From the NCBI RefSeq assembly GCF_050948215.1, contig NC_135163.1, positions 2,728,001 through 2,792,000 of the forward strand: 64,000 nt of DNA, read 5' to 3'. Position numbers and translations under genes: made by a program. Under the pieces are notes generated by a model, which saw only the letters and a list, made by a program, of their open reading frames with translations, was not told where the DNA came from and did not search any database. The number at the start of each line of letters is the position of its first letter. Positions within the stretch are counted from its first letter, which is position 1. Below, piece after piece: positions 36,605 through 48,224 of this stretch. Source of the DNA: Halictus rubicundus (taxonomy: Eukaryota > Arthropoda > Insecta > Hymenoptera > Halictidae).

Positions 36605-37011
36605 CAGTAAACGTACCAAGCATTAACGGTATCTGGTAAATATTGCCTTATAAAAATGGTGGGCCGAATTTCGTTCCGTTGGTGTCTATGTATCCGCAGA
36701 CAACTTGCATTTACTTTGATATTTCAAGTTGATGGCGCTGCGAACCGTCATCGATATTCTTCTTGATGATCTCAGAGACATTTATATAATTAAGACGTAT
36801 ACGTCATCTTGTGAAAAGAACGAAAATTATGTGGTAAAATGTCGATACATTAGCATGTGACCTGAAAGTTACACGAGCCCATAGAGGGTTAAGATTGTCC
36901 GGAATTCTCAATACAATAAATCCTTGGACAAGGAAATGTATTCCACTATTTTTATAGTTTCAGTAATTGTAAAATATAGAACCGGTCATTTTGACCGCGG
37001 TAGGTTTGGCG
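36605..37011 (-). mobile_element. Inner family C element, nested
   Basis: Starts CAGTAAACGTACCAAGC after TTAA at 36601-36604 and ends GACCGCGGTAGGTTTGGCG before TTGA at 37012-37015. It is longer than usual; the middle may itself hold a further insert between TTAACGG at 36623 and AGGGTTAAG near 36886. Confidence 0.55.
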
Positions 37012-37049
37012 TTGATCTTTGAACGACTTTTATTATAATATGTACTTAA

Positions 37050-37120
37050 CCCTTTGCACTTCGATGTCCCCTCTGAGGGGACACTATGAGTCTAGAACCG
37101 ACGGTTCCGAGTGCAAAGGG
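37050..37120. mobile_element. Family B MITE, 71 bp deletion derivative, nested in C
   Basis: TTAA at 37046-37049, start CCCTTTGCACTTCG, end CCGAGTGCAAAGGG, then ATAA. It is almost only the two terminal repeats plus a small centre with CCCCTCTGAGGGG. Confidence 0.7.
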
Positions 37121-37221
37121 ATAAATAAGAAGAAGTCAATTCAGAAATTTCCTATCGAAACTTTTTTACCATTTCAATAATTGTGAAACAGAAAACCGGT
37201 CATTTTGACCATGATCTAGTG

Positions 37222-39148
37222 CTAAGTCCTGCTTCTTAAAACGGTAAAAGAATGAACCTCGGAGCGCGAGGATAGAAGTTCACTTTGATCGTGTTGCCCT
37301 ATGGTGTCGGTGAGAAAATTGAAAAATCTCGTCCAGGCTGCCAGGCCAAGGGAAGTAAGTTTTCGTTTTTGAACTGGACTGATGGTCGCTCCGTTACCGT
37401 GAGATTGCACGTCTCCGAGGCGAGATGATCATGCTGGAACCGAGTCGCCGGAGAATACAGGGGGGTGTAGGTATAATCGCGATATCGACGAAAGTTGGAA
37501 ATTGAATATCGGAATGAAGCCTGTCGACCGTTAATTGCAGTATCAAGCTGTCCCTCTAACTGGCAATCTAGGAGAATCGAGTCCAGGCCCGAAGGAAGTC
37601 GAGCATTATCGCTAGTTGGCACGACGAGGACAATTAACAGGCCATCTGGAATAAATAGTGGAGCCGGAATAAATTCGAAGACGTCCGCGCTCCTCAGTCT
37701 TCGCTAATGATTCCTCCCACCCCGCTTCCCTTTATCAAATATTCCACGGAGGAAATAAAATAAAAAAAAAAAGAAGAAGAAGAACGAACGAACCGGGAAA
37801 CGATTGTCTGAACGTTTCGTCGCAGAGGAGTTCGGCCGTTGTCGCGCAAAATTGGTCGCGCAAAAATGTTTCTCCGCGAACGAGAAACACGAAATCATTG
37901 TGGTCGCAATTAATTTAACGTACGGAGCACGCGTGTCTGTGTACCCGTACTTTTCTTCTATTTCTTCGTCTTCTTCTTCTTCTACTTCCTGTTCCGCGCC
38001 TCTTCGTCGTCGTGCTCTTTTTTTTTTTTACAACTCTTGTAATTTGTTCGTTTTAATTAATTTCTATGCGACGCGACTACGTACAATTCGTTACACTCGC
38101 GCGCATTATGCGACGCAAATAAGCATATAAATAATGAAGCCGGCGATGCGCGACAATTTAATTACAACGTTCACGCGGATTTCTTCCCCCGAACTTACGT
38201 GTTCCCGGACTGGAACACCGTGCAGGTCCCATCAGTAATTACGACAAAGACGCACAAGTGCTGCTAATGAACTCTTCATTCAGGGCCCGGACTACAAAAT
38301 AATTTACATCCTCGGCCGGATGGGATGGAATTACTATCACAATAAAGCTTCTCGCCGCGGCGAACTGAATCCCCGTCGTTCGCCCGCGAATCCCGGGCTG
38401 CTTTTTGAATAAATATTCGCCGCTGGACTAATTGGATGAAACGAACTTTCAACCGAGAGAAATCTTCGCCGGAGGCCCGCCGCTTGCTGTCCCGACTAGT
38501 ATTCCCTAAGAAAATGTTCCGCGCAAAAGCCCTCCGCGAAATCATTCGTTTCTCCATCGAAATATCATGCTGCACGGTCAATTTTAGCGGAACAACATTT
38601 TCTAACGCCTCAACGATACTTTGCCGTCGTCACTTATTTTTCAAGCCTACAAAATTATTTTGTTTAGCTTGTACTAGCTAAAATCAGATTGAAACGTGGC
38701 GGTGGGTTTATGTTTTCCAGCGTTTGATGAATTAGTCATCTTTTCGGTCAGAATACTAGCATAAACTGTTCGGTGGGCGAGTAGGCTTACGTGCCGACGG
38801 ATCACGGCTCCCGTCGCGTGGCAAGCGCTGCCTCCGCTGAACGTTTGCTCTTCATGTTCTTCGTTCGGTTAGTTTAAACAGAGTGTGAGAACTGTTCTGG
38901 AAGCGGAACAATTAACACATCCAGCAACGATAGATATAATTGTTTGATCGAAATGAAATCGTTTATTTACCGATAGATTTCATCCCTTCCAACACAGCTT
39001 CCACTCTAATTCCGATATTTACTCCACAACGATATCATCGAACAATCTTTTACACGATTGTGTAAATAATTCTTCCAATTGCTAAAATATATCTACGTTT
39101 TGATAACAATAACTTCGGCTGCTTTCGACTCTATAAAACTGGTCATGG
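37222..39148. other. Spacer without recognised gene
   Basis: Mixed composition, with an A/AAG-rich run at 37759-37785 and a TTC/TTCG-rich run at 37951-37993. Frame 37299-37622 minus (107 residues) is unrecognised. No gene was supported. Confidence 0.35.
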
Positions 39149-39326
39149 TAGATCGCGGATTTCATGCATTTATGCCAACATCGAGTAGGTGAAATACAGA
39201 ATAGCGAAGACGTCAGAAGAATTTAAACATTGTGTCATTCGTTTCAGATTATTCAGAACGGGAATAGATTTTTATTCTGTTTGTCGCAGTCAAGGTAGAT
39301 GATCTTTTTTTGGCATGAAGAGTCTA
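39149..39326. mobile_element. Family H MITE, diverged
   Basis: The left end is TAGATCGCGGATTTCATGCA and the right end GGCATGAAGAGTCTA. The internal CGAGTAGGTG and AGAAGAATTTAAACATTG phrases match the copies at 34586 and 63832. Confidence 0.5.
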
Positions 39327-40076
39327 GTAAATTATTTTCATCGAATTGTCAGATATAACTTTCGTCTGTTTAGCATTCGATGGCAAATCGATTCCGGCGA
39401 AATGATTCCTTCGGCGAGTTCGCACAGAATTTATTCGATTTCCAGAGTTTCCGGGAAAAAATCGCCCTTAACGATTTCCCCGGGATAAACTCAGCCACCA
39501 ATCGAATTTCGAAAGTTTGATGGCCCCCGTCGGGGCGACCTTTTCCCGAAGTGCTCGGGAATTTTCATATTTACGACGTATTCCATTATGCGGCGGCGAG
39601 TTCCGAGCGGAGGCGGCGTCCCGCATTGAAATGCCGCTGGACAAAAGTTGTGTGTGCCGTCGCGGACGTGTCCAAATATTGTCGAGCGCAGATGTCCCGG
39701 CCGGCTTTTTACAATAAGAAACGTCCATTCAGGCCCGCGTTACGCGCCAACTTTTTGAAACGTCGCGGAAAATATTCCGCTCCCGACTAGACGCCGACAC
39801 GAGTCGCTGGGAAACCGTTCTGCCGTGTTCGGCTTGACCAAAACTGTTAATAACAGGTCGAAATCCTTAAAACAACAGGTCAATTCCGCGGAAATAAAAT
39901 AAAACAGTCGATCGAACCGGTAAATGAACAGAACAATTTTCGTCTGTGCGCTTAATTCAAATTTTAAGCGATACACATATGAAACTCGTCGATTACAAGC
40001 GGAAAGTTGTACAGAACAGGCCTGCAAGTTAACCGAATTGTTTCGAGAACTGTAATCACTATGAAAATCGTTTTAA
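39327..40076. other. Spacer without recognised gene
   Basis: GC-rich in the middle. Overlapping frames 39468-39728 minus and 39517-39790 plus show no family. Confidence 0.35.
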
Positions 40077-40237
40077 CACTGAACCTATCACCGCCGGTCA
40101 AAATGACCGGTTGCAGATTTTTTGTTTTACGATTAGATTCTGAAGATGCTAAATAAATATATTTAGTAGAGCACGCAGAAAATCCAAATAAATTTAATCT
40201 CGTTATTTCTTATAAGACAACATCGGTAGGTTCCGCG
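40077..40237 (+). mobile_element. Family C TTAA MITE, shortened
   Basis: TTAA at 40073-40076, start CACTGAACCTATCACCG, GGTCAAAATGACCGG near the left end, end CATCGGTAGGTTCCGCG, TTAA at 40238-40241. Confidence 0.7.
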
Positions 40238-40241
40238 TTAA

Positions 40242-43102
40242 AGAATTGTGTTCGTTTTCAGAAGTGCCCTAATTTGTCCTCGTTTCTCCGTGTAAACAGA
40301 GGATAAATACAGAAAACAGGAGAGAATGATCGCAGCAGATTGTTGTCAGAGCAGCTGCACACATAGCCGAGATTCCCGTGGAAAAAGAATCCCAGGATCG
40401 AGGAGACGAACCGATCAGCCTACCGATTAGAGAAGCAGTCCTCGATAAACCATGAGAGAATCCGGAGAACCATGGGAAAGAAGCCGCTAGTCTACCGTCT
40501 ACTAGACCGGAGCGTGGAGAGCGTCGACGAAGAGGAGGAGCGAGATAAAAGATGAAAACCAAGCAGAAAGACAAAACGGAAGCAACAAAAAGATGAGAGA
40601 AAGAAAAAAGAAAAAAAAAAGCAACGGAAAGACATACCGATGGAAGGATCCTCGTATCAGGCGTCGATCGTCGGGGCCCCGTTCCCCCCTCATCCCGTGC
40701 AAAGAAAAGAGATAAACTGCCGTGGGGGGTGGGAGGTGGTGGGGGGAGGGGGAGAGGGATGAGACGGTAAGGAAGAAAAACGAGAGAGGCGATCGGTAGG
40801 AAGAAAAAGTGAATAATCCGACGTGTAAACTGTGCGTAACCTGACGCCACGCGCTGGTGGCAAAAAACTAAACGCAGAAAAGGCCCGAACTATTTCGAAA
40901 ACCATAGCCTGCCACACGGTCACCCTCTCTCTCTCCCCCCCTGTTGCGGCCCCCTCGGTCCCTTCCCCCGCCCCGGCTCTGCACCCCTTATCCCTGAGGC
41001 ACACGTGACCTCTCTCTTTTTCTCGTAGGACGCGTCGCGTCGGATCTCCTCCTCCCCCCCTCCCCCTCCCCTATCGGTTGCCTCGACTCGAATTGGTATT
41101 ATGGTCGCGGGGCTCTCTCGAACCACGGTGTGCCGATGCAGTTCGATTCACCACTACCACCCTCCCTCCCCTACCCCCTCGCTACACGCCCCGCGTATTT
41201 GCACATTTTCGCCCGATGCACTCCGCGGTCCCATGAGTACGCGTCTCCAGCGGCCGTCTGCGTGCGTGTGCATCGATACAGATGCGGTAATGCAACGAGA
41301 AGGGGCGGAGAGGCGGCCACGACGCGGCGCGGCGCGGCGGCCGAGGGGGACGGTGAAGTGGTAAATTTCGAGCGAAAGGGTGACACGCCGGAGGGGCCGG
41401 GGGAGGCGAAAGGAGTTTGGGAGGTTGCAAAGGCAGAGAGAAGAAGGGAGAGAACGAAGGCGGAGAGAGAGAGAAAGAGAGAGAGAGGGAGATAGAGGGA
41501 GAGAGAGAGAGAGAAAGGGAATCGGCGTGTGGAGCGAGGGGACAGAGGCGGACGGAGAAAGAGAGAAGGATACGCGTCTGCAAAGGAGAAATCATTAAAA
41601 AAATCCGAAAACAAAGGAGAGGGGGCGTGCCTCGAGCCAAGATGGCCGTGCTACTGGCGGCCCGGAGGCAGGAGCTTTTAATTAATGCAAAAAAAGCGAG
41701 GGGTGCGAGGCGTGACGGGGAGGCAGAGCGGCGGAACAAGGGAGTCGGAGGAGTCGAGGAGCCGCGCGGCGCCACCCGATTTCTCCGGCCCTCTGCCTCC
41801 CTCGGTTTTTGCCCACCCGCCCACACCGATGCAAAACCGATGCGGTTTTTCGCGTAACGAAAAAAAAAAAAAAAAAAGAAGAAATGTCCCAAAGTACCGA
41901 TTGCTCGATGCACCGTGTGCACCCGACGGAGATACAGAGACGCGACGCGTCGCGGCGATCGACCTGGCCGGGGCGTCCCCGCGCGCTCCCTTGCGATAAT
42001 AATCTCGCGCGCGGAACGACCGCACCTTTTTGCGGCGACTGTACCGTAATGGGTTAGATGTGTGCTTTGTGTGCACCAGCCCTTCGGGAGCGCCGCGACC
42101 GGCTGGGGGGAGGGGGGATATCCAAACAGGAGGTAGGGACATTCGTAATAACTCCGGGGGTAGAGTTTCTGTGACGGGTAGAGACGCCCTATAATGGATG
42201 AAAATTTTTTCCGAGTAAACTCCCCGCGTATTCACCGAAACCACCCTTAAATCGTTCGGCGATCATCCGGGAAAAATAGCAACAGCAACATTCGGCGAGA
42301 TTATCGTGGAGATCGAACGCCGCGCCGACACCGGCGGACAGGTCCCTTCGTATGAAGGCACCCTTACGTCCGCGCAAAAATCAACATGGCAGTTGCACGC
42401 AGAGATGGCGGCCGCGGCCCGACTCCCCGTCTCGTTTCTTCCGTCCCCGCGCAACGCCGCCACCGGGAAACCCGATTATCCAATTTAAATGCGAAGTCGC
42501 GGGTTTACCAGGCCCGCGCAAACCGTGTCCAGGCTCGGATGCAAATCGCTGCTAAATAACCAACTAACGAGCCGACTCGCGTCGAAATTCTTCGGCGAAC
42601 CGGTGACTTTCAGCTGCGAATCCCGGACCTCGCGGAACCATCAATTCTCCATAGAATCCACGGCCCAACGTCGCCGAGGGTGTTTTCCTCCGCTCACGGG
42701 GATACAAGCCAGAGATTATCCCCTGGCGGAGGTTTTTTTGTTGTTATGCATGAGCTAGAGATAAACGTTCTCCAGAAGGGTGGGCGAATGTTTACCGCGG
42801 ATGATGGCGGAGATGAGAGGCGGGAAGCTTTAGGGGTCGAGTTTCTGCTTTTAGGAGCGATCATCTTTACAGGGAGGATATATTTTTACCGAGCGCTGCT
42901 TCCGGAAACGAAATTATTTGCCCAGGGAAGCGGCAAAAATAGAAAAATTTAATAAACCTAGTAAGACGTGTGAGGAAACGGGTTTTAATTGGAAAATTTC
43001 CTGAGTATTCGTAGTACATTTATTGTTTGGATATTAGCTATGGAGACGAGTCATCGTCGGTCAGCAGATAATTATTTGTGAAATAGCTATTCTAGTGTTT
43101 AA
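40242..43102. other. GC-rich block with simple repeats, no recognised gene
   Basis: This is the most GC- and purine-biased part of the window, at about 40.3-42.1 kb. It has G-runs (40725-40755), C-runs (41055-41075), a GA microsatellite and an A-run (41860-41877). A CCAAGATGGCCGT start-like context at 41638 opens a frame with no homology. Frames up to 246 residues (41182-41922 minus) are compositional. It may be a promoter or 5' UTR region. Confidence 0.3.
41464..41517. repeat. (GA)n-rich microsatellite
   Basis: GA dinucleotides with short AAAG and GGGAGATA interruptions. Confidence 0.85.
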
Positions 43103-43291
43103 CCCTCGCAAGACCCTTGAATTTTTTCTTGCATGTTTCTGTACCTGCTCTTTGAGGTCATTGGAAAAAAAGAACAGAATTTTGGATCTGACATAAATAC
43201 CTAACGATTTGAATCGACTACCAGAAAATTGGAATCTAGGCGGAATGTCCGAGTCCGGGTCAAAATGGACCGAAGTACCGTCATTCGAGGG
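43103..43291. mobile_element. Family K TTAA MITE
   Basis: TTAA at 43099-43102, start CCCTCGCAAGACC, end GTCATTCGAGGG, then TTGA. It is 189 bp. The inner part near the right end reads GGGTCAAAATGGACC, as in other TTAA elements here. Only this copy is clear. Confidence 0.5.
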
Positions 43292-46200
43292 TTGATTGTA
43301 GCTTCTAAAATATAAATATTTTTCCCTTCGTACGCATTGACAACACCATTTCAATCTTGTGTACTCATTCATAAGCTCACATTCCACTACACCCTCAACC
43401 CTGCAGAGGTATCCTGGGATCTACACCAACAACAATTTCTGTACACTAATTTTTGCTACAATTGCGAATACGAAGTTCCCTTAACTTCTTCGAAACGTTG
43501 GGAAGTTATGCATACTCAAACAATCTTAGTAAATTTTTACGAAATTTTAGAAGAGCTATGATACTTCTGAGTGGTACCACTCGAGGGTTGCGACCCGAAA
43601 ATCGCGTGAACGTTCGACCACGGGAAACGAATAAAAGAAATATTTCGACGAAAAATTCCAAAAAATAATTCCAAAAAGATCCAGCACCATCTCCAAAGTG
43701 GTTCAAAGTGGTTTCAAAGTCGCTTTTAACGAGCGTACTCTAAACCGAACAAAATCGTTTAGATTCTCTCGCGTGGCAGATTTGTACAAGGACAAACATT
43801 CTATTAGTTTGCGAAAGTCGAACGACGAGGGACTGCTTGGAGATTCGCAAAATGGTTTCGAGGATGCTCGCGAATATGCGTCTGAATGAGAAACCATGTC
43901 TCCCTCGGAGGCGTTCCGCCGTCCTCCATCTTTCTTTCCTTCCGGAGGAGAACGCGTTCGCCGTATTACCACCCTCGGCCCTCGCACTCACTATATCGCT
44001 GTACCGGGGGTTGTTTTCACGTGACCATGTTCAATTACTTACCGTACGTCGAGATCGACAAGGGAAAGGCGATGAAATTCCGGGTTGGAAGGCGGCTGCG
44101 TCGAGGGTTGCTAGACCGGGGCCATTAGTAGAAAAATATTTTCCAAGGGGCCGTTTCGAGTGGCACCAGCGTAAACCCTTTAGGGCTGCAACAAAACGAC
44201 GGGGGTTATAAATGACTTACGTATCCAGATTCGAGGGCTTAATGGCAAAATGGCGACACGCGGAAGAACCGCCGACGCGTCACCTCCGATGGCGGGACTT
44301 GGGTCCATCTAAGACCGGCAGTTAAAAAAATTCCAATTTTCTAATTAGAATAATCGGCCATTTTTACTGGCTCGATAATCAAGCTTGAAGCTTAAGCATC
44401 AAAGAAGCGGATTCAAAAATATGTAAGCGGATGCTGATGTGTAAGAACTTGGACCTAGCCATGGTTGCCATGAAATCGTCTTGCGCGGAGTTAACACAGC
44501 TTTCTTTTTTGTAAAATGAACGCTATGCTGTGTGGCTTGTTGCACAGATACTCTAAAATTTAACAGTATGAAATCTATCGATATTAAATATTGATTCTTC
44601 CCAGCGAGGTCGGTAGGAAAGTTCAAAATTCGTGAATGGACCTTTTAATGTTCAATCAAGATTGCATATTGTTTCTGTACAGAAAGTTAAAAGTACAGAA
44701 ATTAAAAAGTTAAAAGTACAGAAAGTTCTGAACAGAAATTAATATCATATAACTTAAATAGTCTTGCCAGATGGGCTGTACGTTTGTTGCTTATTAGAGT
44801 CCATCGACTATACCAACAACAGAATCAATAAAGCCATATTAGAATCGTAATAAAAATTGCTTCGATCCCTGTTTCTCTCAAGTTTCTTTGACTCGCAAGA
44901 TGGATGATCGTTGGTACCAGAAATCATGCGGCAAAGTCTACAAAAATAAATGTTGTCGAGCAGGATATTGGAAGATGGAAGCTGCGAACGGAACAGGTTT
45001 CTCGAAGGGTCAGAACACGTCCAGCAACAATGTCCATATTTTAGCATAAATTAGAAGGCAAAGTGAAGTGTGTGCACGCACTTTATTGCGATCGCTGGCT
45101 TTCGACTCTTTTTATCCGCGAGGGAGCCATCTTCGGAGACCGCAAAGGGTTCGAGGAACGTATGCATAAACGGCGATCACACGCGGCGAAGGTCGCGCGT
45201 TCTCAAGATGGCGACCGTTCAGAAGGGCTCGACGCTTTCGGAGGGCGCAGCGACGCCCTCGGGGGAAGGATAATCGAATGCAAAAGCTTCGGCGTTGGCT
45301 CTGTCACCGATCTGAAAATTTCGAAGCGCATCGTCGCAATTGTTGCAGATACCATTAAACCTTAAACCCCGATGGCTTCCACCGTTCTCTCTCCCCTCTG
45401 CCCGCCCCACCGATCCCCCCCACCCCGTCCGGTCCCAGAAATAATAACGACACCGCGTACTTAACATATGCGCATAAATCTATTATTAAAATTCCCGTCC
45501 TTTGTGACCGGGGCCGTGTCTCTCGACATTTTTATTTCGCAGCCCGTACATATGGAGCCTTACCGTAGAATCCGTGGAGCGCATTAAACCGCCCGCGCCA
45601 TCCATATGCCATCCGTTGCGACTCTAATCATAGCTATTATCGCGAACACGACACGACACCCCCGATTCCACCCCTCCTTTTAACCCGCCGTTCCATTATT
45701 CTCGCAACACGCGAACGTACAACGTTAATGACCCGAGGCGCGTTACCGCGGGGAAAGAAAAATCATGACCGATGCAGGTCCTCGATATATTCATCTACCT
45801 ACACCCCCAGCCGCCATCCCGGTGCAGTTTTGTCCCTTTTTCTTGCATTTACGCGCAATATCGCCGAGGTCGACGATTTACCGGAGACACTGCGCTCGCG
45901 AATTTTCTGAGGGGTACCTGCAAATCGATCGTTGCCCTAAACGTCGCCTTCGAGGAAGACGCAAACCGAATCCGTTGACACCTGGCCTTGCACGAGTTTA
46001 AATTCATCGGCGTACCTGCGTTTGACGCAGAAATGGTTCCATCACTAGGAGAGTTATTGAATTTCTATAGTCATCTTACAGTTTCATCTCGGAAACTTTC
46101 CTCCCTATTTTGAAATTCGATCTTCGGAAGCTTTCTATCCGCTCGGAACAAACTTGGTCTCGGAAACTTGGTAGAATTTCTGGAGTCACCTACAATGCTT

Positions 46201-46311
46201 AAACTAAAAATCAAATTGCTCTGTCATGTCGTTCTGAAATCTCAAGATCGTGCTCGAGCTTAGGGTATCAAACAGTCGGGCTTTCACGATCATTAGGGAT
46301 TACCGTGGAAG

Positions 46312-46343
<32 letters not shown>

Positions 46344-47306
46344 TTCGAATTTTCCAGCTGGGTGGAGAATGTCGCGAGATAATCCGAGCTGGTCGAAAGT
46401 GCATCGACTTCATCTCCGGAACTGCGTATCGCCGGTAAATCGAGAAAGCGTCCTGTGACATCGTGAGGACAGGGCTGCCGCTGGTCCATGGTGGTAGAAA
46501 CGGGGGTTAGGGGACGAGTGGTAGGAAATGTTGGTTCGCGGGATATCGAAGAGTACAACACACAATTTTCCTCGAACCACTAGCTCGCTACAAAAGATGT
46601 CTTCTGGTTCTGACAAGCATTCAGCGGAAAAGGCTCGGCCGAGGAGGGTTGGGTGGAAGTTCCTTGCGGAAGCGAAAGGACATCGGTGGTATAGCGGTGC
46701 CAGGAGGGCAGGCACCTTCACATTCCTCGGACGAGGGCACTTGACAATGGCCGGGACGAAACGACTTTTCCGCGTCGGACCTTTGACAACGGCGGGATCT
46801 CGTTTCTCCCCGTATATACCGCATCGCCCGCGCTCGTTTTATTCTCGACTCTGCCCCCGTCCCATTGGTCTTTTATTCCAGCGGCGGGGACTCGTTCGCG
46901 AAATTGCTGATAGAAATTTTAGCAATTTCCCAAATGGTCCCTTTCTTGTCGAGAAATCGAGCGGTCAATTAAAAGGGAACGACCAGCTTTCCATCCTTTC
47001 CGCCCCGCCGCCCCTCTCCCTCCCCCTACAACCCTGAAAACGGAGGACCGGAGGTCTGTTCCTCCTCGGGACGAGCAGTTATAGGGCGAAGTTATTCGTC
47101 TTCGATCCAATCCCTCCGATTTTTACTACCGCTGAAAGGAATATCTTCGGGAATCCAGGCTGCGAGAATAACGAGGGATCTCTGCGTCCCTCCTCGACGC
47201 GACGATACCAGACGACAAAATTGATTCGCTCGCACCTGAGACTCGTATTTATTTGATGCGACTGCGTTCCACGCATCTTCCATACTTGAACTTGCTCGGT
47301 TTAATA
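43292..47306. other. Spacer without recognised gene
   Basis: Variable composition. A CAAGATGGCGACC context at 45204 opens a 22-codon frame (MATVQKGS...) ending at a TAA near 45269 that could be an upstream ORF, with no other support. A CT run lies at 46312-46346. The frame at 46528-47037 is unrecognised. Confidence 0.35.
46312..46346. repeat. (CT)n microsatellite
   Basis: CT dinucleotides with two TTTC interruptions. Confidence 0.9.
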
Positions 47307-47521
47307 CAGCGATTTCTCCATATATGTCGCCGAGGCCTGGATGATAAACGTCGCGGAATTATCCCCACTACCGCAGGGTATACCCCGTGCTGGGCCTCGA
47401 AGCTCGAGAGGCCTCGGACGCCGAGTGTAAACATGATACGGGTCGGGTCAGCATAGTATGTCCTGGACGATATATGTCGCTGGCAAGACCCGTGTTGTTG
47501 ACATTAATCGAGAAAGCACTG
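47307..47521. mobile_element. Family A MITE, longest copy (215 bp)
   Basis: The left end is CAGCGATTTCTCCATATATG and the right end TTAATCGAGAAAGCACTG, flanked by TA at 47305-47306 and 47522-47523. The left half matches 27882-28000, and the right half matches 47640-47720 and part of 24219-24381. Confidence 0.75.
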
Positions 47522-47598
47522 TAACAAGATGAGAATTAGAAAATATATCATGGACATGCCTATCCCTATTTGTACAAATTATGCTATATCTATATCTA

Positions 47599-47720
47599 CA
47601 GCGCTATGACTGCATAGAAGGCGAGGAGTGTAAACAATTATGTTCGGCTCGAGTATGTCTCCGGGACGATACTCGACGCTGGTAAGATCCGTGTTGTTGA
47701 CATATATCGAGAACTCACTG
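47599..47720. mobile_element. Family A MITE, right half plus degenerate left end
   Basis: The right end is GACATATATCGAGAACTCAC then TG, followed by TA at 47721-47722. It shares GGTAAGATCCGTGTTGTTGA with the preceding copy. The left boundary after TA at 47597-47598 is uncertain. Confidence 0.5.
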
Positions 47721-48098
47721 TACAGTGATTTCAGGCTTCCAATGTCATATAGTTTCACGGCTTCCGAATTTCAACTATGGCCTTTCGAAATTAATTCCCG
47801 ATATCAGGAGACACGTCGCTGATGATATTAGTTGCAGTGATCGCGGAATATTAGGAAAACAATTGCAAAAGGTCACAGGGTACATCAGAAAGTCCCGACA
47901 GTGACTTTTCCACCCCATCTTTTATTTTCGTCTTTCTATGCAGTGAAATTATAGGGTAATTATTCGAAAGTGTCAGCTATTTAAGGCCTTCAGTCAACCA
48001 TTTTTAGCATTGTCATCGTTAATATATTATTTTCTAAATTGTTCATGTGAGTACATAAAGTGTATACACTGGAAGTGAGGTATAGGCTAACCATAGTA

Positions 48099-48224
48099 CA
48101 GCGTTCGCTCTATATATGTCTCAAACGCCTAGCCGATAAAAGTCCCAGAACTAACTTAAGGCACCCTCATCCGCAATACGTCGAAAGCCGTCCCGAGCCA
48201 GCGTCTTGTATCGAAAGAAAACTG
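48099..48224. mobile_element. Family A MITE, short copy
   Basis: TA at 48097-48098, left end CAGCGTTCGCTCTATATATG, right end TTGTATCGAAAGAAAACTG, TA at 48225-48226. It is 126 bp. Confidence 0.6.

Larger units (their letters stand above)
36538..37221 (-). mobile_element. Family C MITE split by two nested TTAA elements
   Basis: The outer element can be read in three pieces. 36538-36604 starts CGCTGAACCTACCAAGCAC, 37016-37049 contains TTATTATAATATGTACTTAA, and 37121-37221 contains ATAAATAAG and ends GACCATGATCTAGTGC. Joined, these follow the intact copy at 29892-30097 in order. The inserts are a second C element (36605-37011) and a short B element (37050-37120), each at a TTAA-like site. Confidence 0.65.

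Noticed and set aside
41636..41706. ATG in a strong context (CCAAGATGG) as a first coding exon
   Set aside because: No homology in the short frame and no clear donor. The same AAGATGG word recurs at 45207, so it may be a binding-site word.
41182..41922. 246-codon minus-strand ORF
   Set aside because: Ser/Pro/Leu-rich product of GA/CT-biased sequence, with competing long frames on the other strand and no recognisable domain.
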